In this document: one piece after another, positions 50,839 to 59,105 of the stretch
Layout: each line of letters begins with the position of its first letter
Numbering within the stretch: position 1 is the stretch's first letter
From: Legionella steigerwaltii
GTDB lineage: Bacteria; Pseudomonadota; Gammaproteobacteria; Legionellales; Legionellaceae
Direction of reading: 5' to 3'
Length of the DNA: 64,000 nucleotides
NCBI RefSeq assembly: GCF_001468065.1
Contig: NZ_LNYZ01000010.1
Location: 138,353 to 202,352 of the forward strand
Notes under the pieces: model-generated
What the model was told of the DNA's origin: nothing
What the model saw: only the letters and a program-made list of their open reading frames with translations
The model's database searches: none
Translations under genes and position numbers: made by a program

Positions 50839-50934
50839 GCGACTCGTAGCCTGGGTGCAGCGAAGCGGAACCCAGGGATGGAATAGTGTAATTGATCCCG
50901 GGTTCCGCTTCGCTGCACCCAGGCTACGAGTCGC
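50839..50934. repeat. GTAGCC palindromic repeat, copy E, with extended arms
   Basis: The core is 50846-50927 (82 bp) and both arms are of the CAGCGAAGCGGAACCC type. Uniquely, the pairing extends a further 7 bp on each side (GCGACTC / GAGTCGC), giving almost perfectly paired arms around a spacer. It is the only copy located between divergent genes (typA and the 51012 gene). Confidence 0.9.
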
Positions 50935-51011
50935 AAATAACCACTCTTTAATCTACCAATTATTTTTTAACTGCTAAAATAATAGTGAGGGGTTAAGAAT
51001 AGGGAGTAATT

Positions 51012-51509
51012 ATGAAACAACTAATTTTACATCCCACTGACATCAGCCAATGGCATGCATTGGTTAATGAGGCGCAAGCCGCAACTCAGTTGATATTAAC
51101 TGAGAATACTGAAAGTTATTTAGTGTTTTTATTAATGCGTTACACTCAAGGGCCTAAGCTTATTGAATCGGTTGTTGCACTTGATTTTCTTGAATCCATG
51201 CATAGACCAAGAACGTTACAAATGGAATTGTTACGCGATGTAGGCGATAAAAGCTTGCTTTTTTGTGGGCTATTTCCTGGAATTGCCAAGAGACGCCATG
51301 TCAGCCTTGAATATTTCTCTGGAATGGGGCAAGCAGCTTACCTAACTATTAGTGAACTCGAAGGAAAGCATACTGCCGATCTGTATATTCAACTTAGCGA
51401 GCAATTCCTTACATTGCAACACGTATTACAAGCCATGCGGGGGGAATGTATAGACCTTATTCAATCGGATCAAGGAATTTTATCTTCTATAAAATTTACA
51501 TTACAATAA
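51012..51509 (+). CDS. Conserved-looking hypothetical protein
   Basis: 165 residues, unrecognised. It is soluble with no signal peptide or membrane helix and has mixed helix and strand (LILTENTESYLVFLLMRYTQ). AGGGAG lies 5-9 nt upstream of the ATG. The position between repeats E and F, beside core genes, and the ordinary composition suggest a cytoplasmic housekeeping protein rather than an effector. Confidence 0.7.
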   Translation: MKQLILHPTDISQWHALVNEAQAATQLILTENTESYLVFLLMRYTQGPKLIESVVALDFLESMHRPRTLQMELLRDVGDKSLLFCGLFPGIAKRRHVSLEYFSGMGQAAYLTISELEGKHTADLYIQLSEQFLTLQHVLQAMRGECIDLIQSDQGILSSIKFTLQ

Positions 51510-51518
51510 ACGATTAGT

Positions 51519-51609
51519 GTAGCCTGGGTGCAGCGCAGCGAAACCCGGGTTATGGGGCAAGATTTTTATCCGGAATCCCGGGTTACGGCTACGCCTTCAC
51601 CCAGGCTAC
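51519..51609. repeat. GTAGCC palindromic repeat, copy F
   Basis: A 91-bp copy. The left arm is of the CAGCGCAGCGAAACCCGGG type and the right arm of the TTACGGCTACGCCTTC type, with a spacer of about 27 bp. It lies between the convergent 51012 gene and hslO. Confidence 0.9.
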
Positions 51610-51617
51610 AACATTAT

Positions 51618-52466
51618 CTATCCCTTATGGAATAACATCGTTACATCAATTGGATCAAAGGTATATTTCTTATTGCAAAAATCACAGCGAATCGCTACTT
51701 CGCCTTGTTCTTTTAATAATTCTTTGGCATCTTCCTCACCTAAAACAACCAGTACTTGTTTCATTTTTTCCAAGCTACAGCGACACTTGAACTGCGTTTT
51801 TCGGCTATCAAATATCCTTAGTTCTGTCTCATGGTAAAGACGATGAAGTAATGTTTCATTATCTAAAGTGAGTAACTCATCCTCTCTGACTGTTTGGCCT
51901 AAGTGGACCGCGTATTCCCAAAATTGTTCTCTTTGTGTCGTATCCTGGCCCGGCATTAACTGCAGTAACATCCCAGCAGCTGCATTCTCATTTACAGCCA
52001 ACCAAACTTGCGTCGATACTTGCTCCGATTGAGCAAAATAACTCATAAGGTTTTCACCCATGGATGTTGATTGAATAGGAACCATACTTTGATAGGAGCT
52101 GGTTTGATTGTATTGATTAATGGTAATTACCATCTGCCCTTCCAGAAAAGCGGAAGCGTATTCTTTCGTTTCCAAGTCTTCAATATATTGAGCAAAAGCT
52201 CGTACATTGAACTCGTGGTCACATTGCACCAATAATAAAGGAAGCCGCTTATCACCCTGAAATTGTAAATTTAAACTGCCTTGAAATTTAATACTGGATG
52301 CCAAAAGCAGACATGAAACGATAGCCTCTCCCAACAAATTTTTAACCATAGGAGGATAGTCCCGTTGGCTCATAATCGTTTGATAGGTATGTTCAACATG
52401 GACAATTTCGCCACGAATATTGGCATGTTCAAAAATAAAGCGTTGTAGGGTATCGGATTCTTTCAT
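51618..52466 (-). CDS. hslO: 33 kDa redox-regulated chaperone Hsp33
   Basis: A cytoplasmic holdase chaperone switched on by oxidation. It has 282 residues. The zinc/redox switch is seen as FKCRCSL (CxC) and IRCDFCNKKY (CxxC) near the C terminus. The EAIVSCLLLAS segment in the core domain is typical. It is convergent with the 51012 gene. Confidence 0.96.
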   Translation of the reverse strand: MKESDTLQRFIFEHANIRGEIVHVEHTYQTIMSQRDYPPMVKNLLGEAIVSCLLLASSIKFQGSLNLQFQGDKRLPLLLVQCDHEFNVRAFAQYIEDLETKEYASAFLEGQMVITINQYNQTSSYQSMVPIQSTSMGENLMSYFAQSEQVSTQVWLAVNENAAAGMLLQLMPGQDTTQREQFWEYAVHLGQTVREDELLTLDNETLLHRLYHETELRIFDSRKTQFKCRCSLEKMKQVLVVLGEEDAKELLKEQGEVAIRCDFCNKKYTFDPIDVTMLFHKG

Positions 52467-52612
52467 AACAGACTCAAATAAAATTACGGCAAACCACAGA
52501 GAATCTCGTGGGCGTGCAAGTATAACATAATTTTTTTGTAATTTTCCTGGAGAAAAAATTATCTTGGGCTATGCTTTTAAAACCCCCTCAAGAAAAATTA
52601 AAGGACTCAATC

Positions 52613-52762
52613 ATGATAGATAAAAACATACTTGCACCCTTATTTAAAACCATTGATAAAGTCGTTTTTGGTATTGAAGAATCGAATGAACCAGAAACCA
52701 AACCTGAATTCATTGAAATTGATACTGAAGAAGAGTTTGATGTCGAACGTTCCATTAATTAG
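52613..52762 (+). CDS. Small acidic hypothetical protein
   Basis: 49 residues from ATG 52613, with AAAGGA about 8 nt upstream. The N-terminal half is amphipathic (MIDKNILAPLFKTIDKVVFG) and the C-terminal half is strongly acidic (EIDTEEEFDVERSIN). Unrecognised. Support is the ribosome site plus the composition bias. It lies 63 bp before the rep helicase gene on the same strand. Confidence 0.5.
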   Translation: MIDKNILAPLFKTIDKVVFGIEESNEPETKPEFIEIDTEEEFDVERSIN

Positions 52763-52825
52763 TAGTTGATTCACATTACCCAAGCAAGCAATAATCGCTC
52801 TTTTTTTGAGTGAGAAACCTTTAAG

Positions 52826-54829
52826 ATGTTGAATAGCCAACAAATGGCAGCAGTACGTTATATTGACGGACCTTTATTAGTCCTTGCTGGAGCTGGAAGC
52901 GGTAAAACACGAGTAATAACGCAAAAAATAGGCTACTTAATTAACACATGCGGCTATGCCGCCAATACAGTATGTGCAGTAACCTTTACTAACAAAGCAG
53001 CCAATGAAATGCGTGCTCGCGTTGCCGCCGTTCTGCCAGCAGCTAATCGCCGCGGTTTAAAAGTAGCAACCTTCCATACTTTAGGCTTAAGCATGATTAA
53101 ACGTGATCTGGCTTTATGCGATCTGAAAAAAGGCTTTTCTATTTTTGACAGTGAAGACTGTTTGCAAATCTTACGGGGCTTTTTACCTACAAATAAAGCA
53201 ACTGAGCGTGAATTTATTCTCCAAATTCAACAACGAATTTCGCGTTGGAAAAATGACTTTCTAGCACCAGAGCAAGTCGTTAAAAACCCTTCCGATGCTC
53301 CTTATTATGAGGAGGCTGCTCTATTATACCCACGTTACCAGCAAGCGCTAAAAGCATACAATGCTGTTGATTTTGACGACTTAATTCGTCTTCCCGTTAG
53401 TCTCTTAAGTGATCATCCTTCAGTATCCGAGTATTGGCAAAACAAAATACGTCACTTATTGGTAGATGAATACCAGGACTCCAACACCAGCCAATATCTA
53501 TTGGTAAAAAAATTAACTGGAATCCAAGCACGTTTTACTGTGGTGGGTGATGACGACCAATCAATTTATGCCTGGCGGGGTGCTAAACCTGAAAATTTGA
53601 AACAATTACAACAGGATTATCCACAATTGAAAATAATTAAGTTAGAGCAAAATTATCGTTCAACGAACATTATTTTAAATAGCGCCAATCACCTCATTGC
53701 CAACAATCAGCATCTGTTTGAAAAAAAATTATGGAGCGAGTTTGGCCACGGCGAACTGTTACGCGTTATCCGTTGTAAGGATGAAAACGATGAAGCAGAG
53801 CAAGTAGTTGCAGACTTAATTAGCCATAAACTACGTGCTAGAACCCAATATGGCGATTACGCCATTTTATATCGCGGCAATCATCAGTCTCGCGTATTTG
53901 AAAAAGTGCTCCGTCATTACGGCATCGCGTACAACATCAGTGGTGGTCAGTCGTGGTTTGCCAAAGCAGAAGTCAAAGATGTGTTCGCCTACTTGAAATT
54001 ACTCTGCAATGAGGCCGATGATGCAGCGTTTTTAAGAGTGATTAACACACCCAAACGTGGTATAGGCGAGTCCAGTCTTGATGCCTTAGGGCATTATGCA
54101 CAAAGCCGAGGTGTTAGTCTTTACGCTGCGGCAGATCACCTTGCACTCAGTGAGCATATTGCAGAAAAACCTCGTGCCGCACTGCTTGTCTTCAAATCAT
54201 GGATAGAAGAAATAAAAAAACGATTAACGAATGGATCGATTATTGAGCTTTTAAAACAAATGGTCGAAGACAGTGGTTATGAAGCCTATATTTACGAACA
54301 ATGTGATACTCCCGCAAAAGCACAGAAAAAGATGGATAATGTCTGGGAATTGTTGGAGTGGGTAGGGCGTTTATTAACTAAAAATCCGGAACAAACTTTA
54401 GCTGAGATCATCAACAAATTAATCTTGATCGACATTCTAGAACAAGCAGATGAACATGATAATGAGACCTTACAACTGATGACCTTACATACATCAAAAG
54501 GGCTAGAATTTCCTTATGTTTATCTGGTTGGTATGGAAGAAGAGTTATTGCCACATAGAGTCAGCATCGATGAAGATCAAATTGAAGAAGAACGACGTTT
54601 GGCCTATGTAGGAATTACACGCGCACAAAAAGGATTATGCTTTACCTTAGCCAAACAAAGACGTCGGGCAGGAGAGTTGCAAGACTGTTTGCCAAGCAGA
54701 TTCTTGGATGAACTACCCTCTGAACATTTGGAATGGTTTGGTAAAAATGTCGAACGCTCCCAAGAACAGTCAAAAAACTTGGCTCAATCCCATTTAGCTG
54801 GATTAAAGAATTTGTTAAGTGAATCGTGA
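52826..54829 (+). CDS. rep: ATP-dependent DNA helicase Rep (UvrD/Rep superfamily 1)
   Basis: A 3'-5' helicase that clears proteins ahead of replication forks. It has 667 residues, matching Rep (about 670) rather than UvrD (about 720). Motifs are LVLAGAGSGKTRVIT (I), TFTNKAANEM (Ia), LVDEYQDSN (II), VGDDDQSIYAWRGA (III), QNYRS (IV), MTLHTSKGLEF (V) and YVGITRAQ (VI). A strong hairpin terminator follows at 54898-54930. Confidence 0.95.
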   Translation: MLNSQQMAAVRYIDGPLLVLAGAGSGKTRVITQKIGYLINTCGYAANTVCAVTFTNKAANEMRARVAAVLPAANRRGLKVATFHTLGLSMIKRDLALCDLKKGFSIFDSEDCLQILRGFLPTNKATEREFILQIQQRISRWKNDFLAPEQVVKNPSDAPYYEEAALLYPRYQQALKAYNAVDFDDLIRLPVSLLSDHPSVSEYWQNKIRHLLVDEYQDSNTSQYLLVKKLTGIQARFTVVGDDDQSIYAWRGAKPENLKQLQQDYPQLKIIKLEQNYRSTNIILNSANHLIANNQHLFEKKLWSEFGHGELLRVIRCKDENDEAEQVVADLISHKLRARTQYGDYAILYRGNHQSRVFEKVLRHYGIAYNISGGQSWFAKAEVKDVFAYLKLLCNEADDAAFLRVINTPKRGIGESSLDALGHYAQSRGVSLYAAADHLALSEHIAEKPRAALLVFKSWIEEIKKRLTNGSIIELLKQMVEDSGYEAYIYEQCDTPAKAQKKMDNVWELLEWVGRLLTKNPEQTLAEIINKLILIDILEQADEHDNETLQLMTLHTSKGLEFPYVYLVGMEEELLPHRVSIDEDQIEEERRLAYVGITRAQKGLCFTLAKQRRRAGELQDCLPSRFLDELPSEHLEWFGKNVERSQEQSKNLAQSHLAGLKNLLSES

Positions 54830-54831
54830 TT

Positions 54832-54857
54832 GCAACCTGGATGCAGCCAAAGCCGTT
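54832..54857. repeat. Degenerate half-copy of the GTAGCC repeat
   Basis: Positions 54832-54857 resemble the left arm (GCAACCTGGATGCAGCCAAA then GCCGTT) with several substitutions. No matching right arm in inverted orientation is seen. A second decayed left-arm-like piece lies at 55022-55041. Confidence 0.55.
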
Positions 54858-54881
54858 AAGATAAGGAGAAAGCCTCTTTAA

Positions 54882-54990
54882 TGCCCCCTCACCCTAGCCC
54901 TCTCCCGCAAGCGGGAGAGGGGATTTTTTTGTTGATTTTGTTTGTTTTTATCCCCTCGCCCCTTTGGGGAGAGGGTTAGGGTGAGGGGCA
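54882..54990. repeat. CCCTCACCC-type inverted repeat
   Basis: A 109-bp element. The left end reads TGCCCCCTCACCCTAGCCCT and the right end AGAGGGTTAGGGTGAGGGGCA, so its outer arms are inverted copies. Each arm also holds its own short hairpin. This GC-rich sequence type is found as a dispersed repeat in many proteobacteria. It is inserted between the two decayed GTAGCC half-copies. Confidence 0.75.
54898..54930 (+). terminator. Rho-independent terminator after rep
   Basis: CCCTCTCCCGC (54898-54908), loop AA, and GCGGGAGAGGG (54911-54921) form a perfect 11-bp GC-rich stem, followed by GA and seven T. It lies 69 bp after the rep stop. It is formed by the left arm of the CCCTCACCC repeat, so the repeat appears to serve as terminator. 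Confidence 0.8.
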
Positions 54991-55021
54991 TTTAGTCAAA
55001 TTTTCTTAACATGACAACTAT

Positions 55022-55041
55022 GGGGTGCAGCGCAACCCAGG
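55022..55041. repeat. Degenerate half-copy of the GTAGCC repeat
   Basis: GGGGTGCAGCGCAACCCAGG resembles a shortened left arm (GGGTGCAGCG..AACCC) in the same orientation as the piece at 54832. It is probably a decayed copy. Confidence 0.45.
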
Positions 55042-55074
55042 ATATGCTTAATGCCTGTAATTTGAAATTGTTCA

Positions 55075-55752
55075 TCACCTCATCGCAGATTTTTTTGTCG
55101 TATCATCCTCTGGAGTAAGTTCGATGCTCTCTTGCTTTGATTTTTGTAATTGCTGTTTTAGATCCTTTTGGTGCTGTTGGGACACAGGGGTCATAACCTG
55201 CGCCCATATTTCAGAAGCTACGTGCGCATGGGTATAATCTTTATGTTGTTTGCCTTGCTGTTGAGGTAACGTTGTTCCCCTTAAAATACTGTCTACCTCA
55301 GCATCTAATTTGAGCGCCTCATCCACATTGCCATCAAGCACTTGAGGTACGATCTTATGGACCCCGCCTAATATACTGGGGTCAATTGTATTGAGCACAT
55401 TGGCTACAGCTGAGACACAATTGTTCCCTAATAGCTTATAATCTTTCGTGTTGAAATCGCTTGCTTGCGATTTCGCTTTATCAAATAATTTTTTTGTTTC
55501 AATCGCCTTTTTCCTAGTGGCTGAATCGTTAGATTTCATCTCTTCGAGAACTTGATCAGGTAAATCTACTTTTACCATCCGATGAATCCCTACTTGATAA
55601 TAAGTTACATCAAGACCATGTACCGTAAATGCCGTAGATTTTGCCTGGCTCTGATAGAATTTTTCACAGGCTTTCAATGTCTCTGAAAAAGAATGGCTAT
55701 TTGAACTAAATTGCGGTGCTGGTCCTCCATAATTTACTAAAAAACTGGGCAT
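55075..55752 (-). CDS. Hypothetical protein with N-N-C motif, candidate papain-fold effector
   Basis: 225 residues, unrecognised. The stretch YKLLGNNCVSAVANVL (Cys112) resembles the Asn-Cys motif of permuted papain-like (NlpC/P60, LRAT, DUF4105-type) proteins. A histidine in the preceding strand (GIHRMVKVDLP, His57) is in a plausible position. The C-terminal third is Gln/Lys-rich and ends with an acidic patch (ESIELTPEDDTTKK), as in many Dot/Icm substrates. GGAGAG precedes the ATG. Enzymatic activity is inferred only. Confidence 0.65.
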   Translation of the reverse strand: MPSFLVNYGGPAPQFSSNSHSFSETLKACEKFYQSQAKSTAFTVHGLDVTYYQVGIHRMVKVDLPDQVLEEMKSNDSATRKKAIETKKLFDKAKSQASDFNTKDYKLLGNNCVSAVANVLNTIDPSILGGVHKIVPQVLDGNVDEALKLDAEVDSILRGTTLPQQQGKQHKDYTHAHVASEIWAQVMTPVSQQHQKDLKQQLQKSKQESIELTPEDDTTKKSAMR

Positions 55753-55991
55753 GACATTCTCTCCTTATTGTTAATAACACTACAGTATTCCCTTTTTTAA
55801 GATATAGTCGAACTGGGAAAAAAAGCTAATATTTTCAACAATTAATTGAACATTCATTTAGTGTTGTGTCGATGATGAATATCTGGAAAATGAGGATGGG
55901 TGTGGTATAACGGTTTATGTTTATGCCAATGAGTATGAGGTCCACCAGGTGGATCTGTTTTTTATATTAAATTGCTACTTGTACATGAAGC

Positions 55992-57041
55992 TTAAAAAAA
56001 TTGGGGCTTGAATAGTACATTATTGCTGCTTGTTTGAGAAATAATATTCTTATCGATTCCTCTCTTTTTCATAAATGTCTCAATTGATTCGACGTTATTG
56101 CTACTCTGCTTATCTAAGTAAGAAACTGCGATTTTCTGATGTTCATCTAACGAATTTAAAAATCGCTTGTCCAGACACTGGTGATTGGCAAACAGCAGCT
56201 CAATAATTTGGGGAGTCCCATAGCGAAAAGCCAAATGCAATGCTGTTGAGTAGTTATCTGTTCTTTCTGTAATTAACTCACTATGACTATAGTGGGTCAG
56301 CAGATAGCGAACGATATGAACGCTTTGATTCATAATGGCATGATGCAAAGCATTTTGTTCATGCAAGTCTTTAGTGTGGATTAAATTTGGACATTTAAGT
56401 AAAATTTTCTCAAATAATTTTTCGTCATCAAATGGGATAACACTTAGTAACAAGGAAATACCCATATCGTCACATGCTTCAGCTGTTTGTTGATTGGTTT
56501 TTAATAATAAAAGTCGAATGCATTTTTTTTGTATTTTTTGCTTTTCTTTTGAATTGCTCACATTAATATATGAAGCGAGGTGAATAGGCGCTTTCCCAGT
56601 AGAGCTGATTATATTGGGATCTGCACCATGCTCCAGTAAAACCTCTATTAAGGGGAAAAATCCGCCCAAAGCAGCTAAATGCAGTGCTGTTGTTTTATAT
56701 TTTGTTTGTTGGTTTATCAGTTTTATCGCCTTGGCCTCATTAAGAGTCTTTAGGCCGTTTTCAATAAAACGATCAAACCCCAATTTTGCTGCCTTTTGTA
56801 TGACATTATAACCTAAGTCCGTATCTACAACTGCAGATAAAGAGCTCTGTGAATTCAAAGCCAGATAGTCCATGACAAGTGCTTCTATAGATTTTAAATT
56901 TGATGCTTCAAAATCACTTTTTATATGTTTTCTACACCATCCCTCTAATTTTCCAATCTGCTCATCTTGGATAGTAGTTAAATCCATACCTTGATCAACA
57001 ATTAAATCATTCCAGCTTGTGATAGACGTCACAATAATCAT
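55992..57041 (-). CDS. Ankyrin repeat protein, probable effector
   Basis: 349 residues from ATG 57041, chosen because GAGGTG lies 6 nt upstream. Ankyrin repeats are seen at about 110-140 (KTTALHLAALGGFFPLIEVLLEHGADPN), 145-185, 228-258 (NALHHAIMNQSVHIVRYLL) and 262-292 (STALHLAFRYGTPQIIELLF). Helical regions lie at both ends. Ankyrin proteins are a major class of Legionella host-directed effectors. It is divergent from the kinase-like gene, with 142 bp between them. Confidence 0.85.
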   Translation of the reverse strand: MIIVTSITSWNDLIVDQGMDLTTIQDEQIGKLEGWCRKHIKSDFEASNLKSIEALVMDYLALNSQSSLSAVVDTDLGYNVIQKAAKLGFDRFIENGLKTLNEAKAIKLINQQTKYKTTALHLAALGGFFPLIEVLLEHGADPNIISSTGKAPIHLASYINVSNSKEKQKIQKKCIRLLLLKTNQQTAEACDDMGISLLLSVIPFDDEKLFEKILLKCPNLIHTKDLHEQNALHHAIMNQSVHIVRYLLTHYSHSELITERTDNYSTALHLAFRYGTPQIIELLFANHQCLDKRFLNSLDEHQKIAVSYLDKQSSNNVESIETFMKKRGIDKNIISQTSSNNVLFKPQFF

Positions 57042-57183
57042 GATAAGCACCTCTGTCTTTATTATTTACCAATTGATAAAATTCAAATCTAAATATTTGA
57101 ACTTTAATCAACTTGTGCAAAATAGTTGCGTATAGTAAAAAATATATCATACTTAACTATTATAGACTCTATTGAGACACATT

Positions 57184-59088
57184 ATGCCATTAAAGCCTGT
57201 TCCAAACCCTCAGAACATTTCTGAGATTAGACATCTTAATGAGCTTATTGAGCAATACAATAATCAATGCGAACAAAATAAGCAGTTATATAAATTAGCT
57301 TTGAAGGAAGGCATTCAACAGGAACTGAAGAAGAATACAGTCTATCTTAAGTTATTACCCAATAATGCGCTTCAATATACTACTGTTGGGGCATCTGGAG
57401 TAATTAAAACGGGTATTGTAAATGGCTTATCTGGACTTACTAATCCTTTAGATTTAAATCAATTGGATGCAAAAATAAAAAATCAGATCTTGGATATTGT
57501 TTCTGAAAATATGGAATTATTGCAACGAATTAATGGATTAGCCGACAATTTATTGGCTCAATTTCTGAATGAAATTAAACAGGACCCTAATAATACAGAC
57601 CTTTCATTTGAAGGAAAATTTAATTATTTTATGAGGTGGTATCTCCAAGGGCATCTTGACTCAGAAGCTTGGAATCTGAGAAATCAAATAATAACGCTTC
57701 CAACTGAACGCGCGTTAGTAAGCCTAGAAGAATGGAAAAGAATGACCAAACCTCATCTTAAAGAAAAACGATCGGTACAATATCAAGATATGGATGAACT
57801 CATTGGAAAAATTGATGCTGAGCGAAAAAGTTATCAAGAGGATGCTTTATCAAAAGAAACATTGAGTGCTAGTTTGTTGAAGTTACGAGAGAAAGTCATC
57901 AATGTGTTAAATGATAAGACCCTCGATCATAAAGTCAGAATGAAAACCAGATTTATGTATCTACTGAATGCCGTAAATAGTGAGTTAAGCCATTTAAATA
58001 GTGAGACTAATAGAATATTGCTTGCCGAAACAAATCGAGTTTTTCTTTCTCAAAAATCGCTTGCAATAGTAATGGCCATGGAAAATCAAATTAAAAAAGA
58101 AGAGTTTGTAGCGCAGTTGGATAAGAAACCACGTTCAGGAGAGAAGCCTGAACCGATACTATTTCAAATTGAAGTAAAAAATAAATTGTTAAAATTATTT
58201 TACTTGGGTGGATCTAATAACAAAAATTGGTTAATTGAAGATCCTGAAACAGGGGAAAAACTTTATGTCGTACGTGTCGAACAAGCGGACAGTACCTATT
58301 TTTCAGCAGTTGCACAAGTTAATCAAAGCAAACCTATTCATAAATATCTCGCTCAAGATATTTTATATTGCCCCATTGGTCAGGATATAGGATGCTTAAA
58401 TATCGCTGTTTCTGAATTTTGTTCCAATGGAGATCTTTTTAGTTTTCTCCATAAGGGTAAGAAAAGTTATAGTGACGAAGAAGTTTCTAAGTATGCTTTA
58501 AATTTTTCAGAACAAGTAGCAACTTTTGCTTCTTGTTTGTATCAAATAGGCATGGCCTATATGGATATTAAATCTGAAAATTTTTTATTACGCGAAAATT
58601 GCAAAGTAATTACCGCAGATCTTAAATCCGTAGTTTTTGTAGCTCAAAATGGTGAGGTCAGAGCAAGCAACGTTATGACAACGGGTTCGTACGATCCTCA
58701 TGACTTCGATAAAATCGTTGAGGGAAAAAGAATAGATAGGCCTATAAATGCAAAAGAATTTATGATGTATCAAATAGGATTAATGCTCTACGATTTAATG
58801 GTTGGGAAAAAGTTAGATCTCGCTGAGTCACCCAGAAGTTGGATAATAGCATTGAATAATGATAAAAAAAGTTTGGAAAGAAAAGAGACTGCTGAGCTTA
58901 ACTTTGATCTTCCTATATTTAAAACGGAACAGGGTCAAAAAATTAAAGATCTGATTACAAATGCCACCCGGCGCGATCCTGAGACACGCCCCTCATTTGA
59001 TGAATTCATCAAAACATGCCAAATGCTACAAGAAAGCTTCAAAGTTGTTCATGATGCCTCCCATGACAGAAGGATTATTATCGAGTAA
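57184..59088 (+). CDS. Degenerate protein kinase-like protein, probable effector
   Basis: 634 residues from ATG 57184. The N-terminal half (1-330) is helical and charged. The C-terminal half is kinase-like: a Gly-containing loop (YLGGSNNKNW), a catalytic-loop equivalent YMDIKSENFLL (Asp461, Lys463, Asn466) and an activation-segment start ADLKS where DFG is expected. MTTGSYDPHDF and YQIGLMLYDLMVG follow. The beta-3 VAIK lysine position appears to be Arg (YVVRVE). The HRD and DFG changes make activity uncertain. Legionella LegK-type kinases are the nearest idea. Confidence 0.75.
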   Translation: MPLKPVPNPQNISEIRHLNELIEQYNNQCEQNKQLYKLALKEGIQQELKKNTVYLKLLPNNALQYTTVGASGVIKTGIVNGLSGLTNPLDLNQLDAKIKNQILDIVSENMELLQRINGLADNLLAQFLNEIKQDPNNTDLSFEGKFNYFMRWYLQGHLDSEAWNLRNQIITLPTERALVSLEEWKRMTKPHLKEKRSVQYQDMDELIGKIDAERKSYQEDALSKETLSASLLKLREKVINVLNDKTLDHKVRMKTRFMYLLNAVNSELSHLNSETNRILLAETNRVFLSQKSLAIVMAMENQIKKEEFVAQLDKKPRSGEKPEPILFQIEVKNKLLKLFYLGGSNNKNWLIEDPETGEKLYVVRVEQADSTYFSAVAQVNQSKPIHKYLAQDILYCPIGQDIGCLNIAVSEFCSNGDLFSFLHKGKKSYSDEEVSKYALNFSEQVATFASCLYQIGMAYMDIKSENFLLRENCKVITADLKSVVFVAQNGEVRASNVMTTGSYDPHDFDKIVEGKRIDRPINAKEFMMYQIGLMLYDLMVGKKLDLAESPRSWIIALNNDKKSLERKETAELNFDLPIFKTEQGQKIKDLITNATRRDPETRPSFDEFIKTCQMLQESFKVVHDASHDRRIIIE

Positions 59089-59105
59089 TCATTGTACTTC
59101 CAAAG

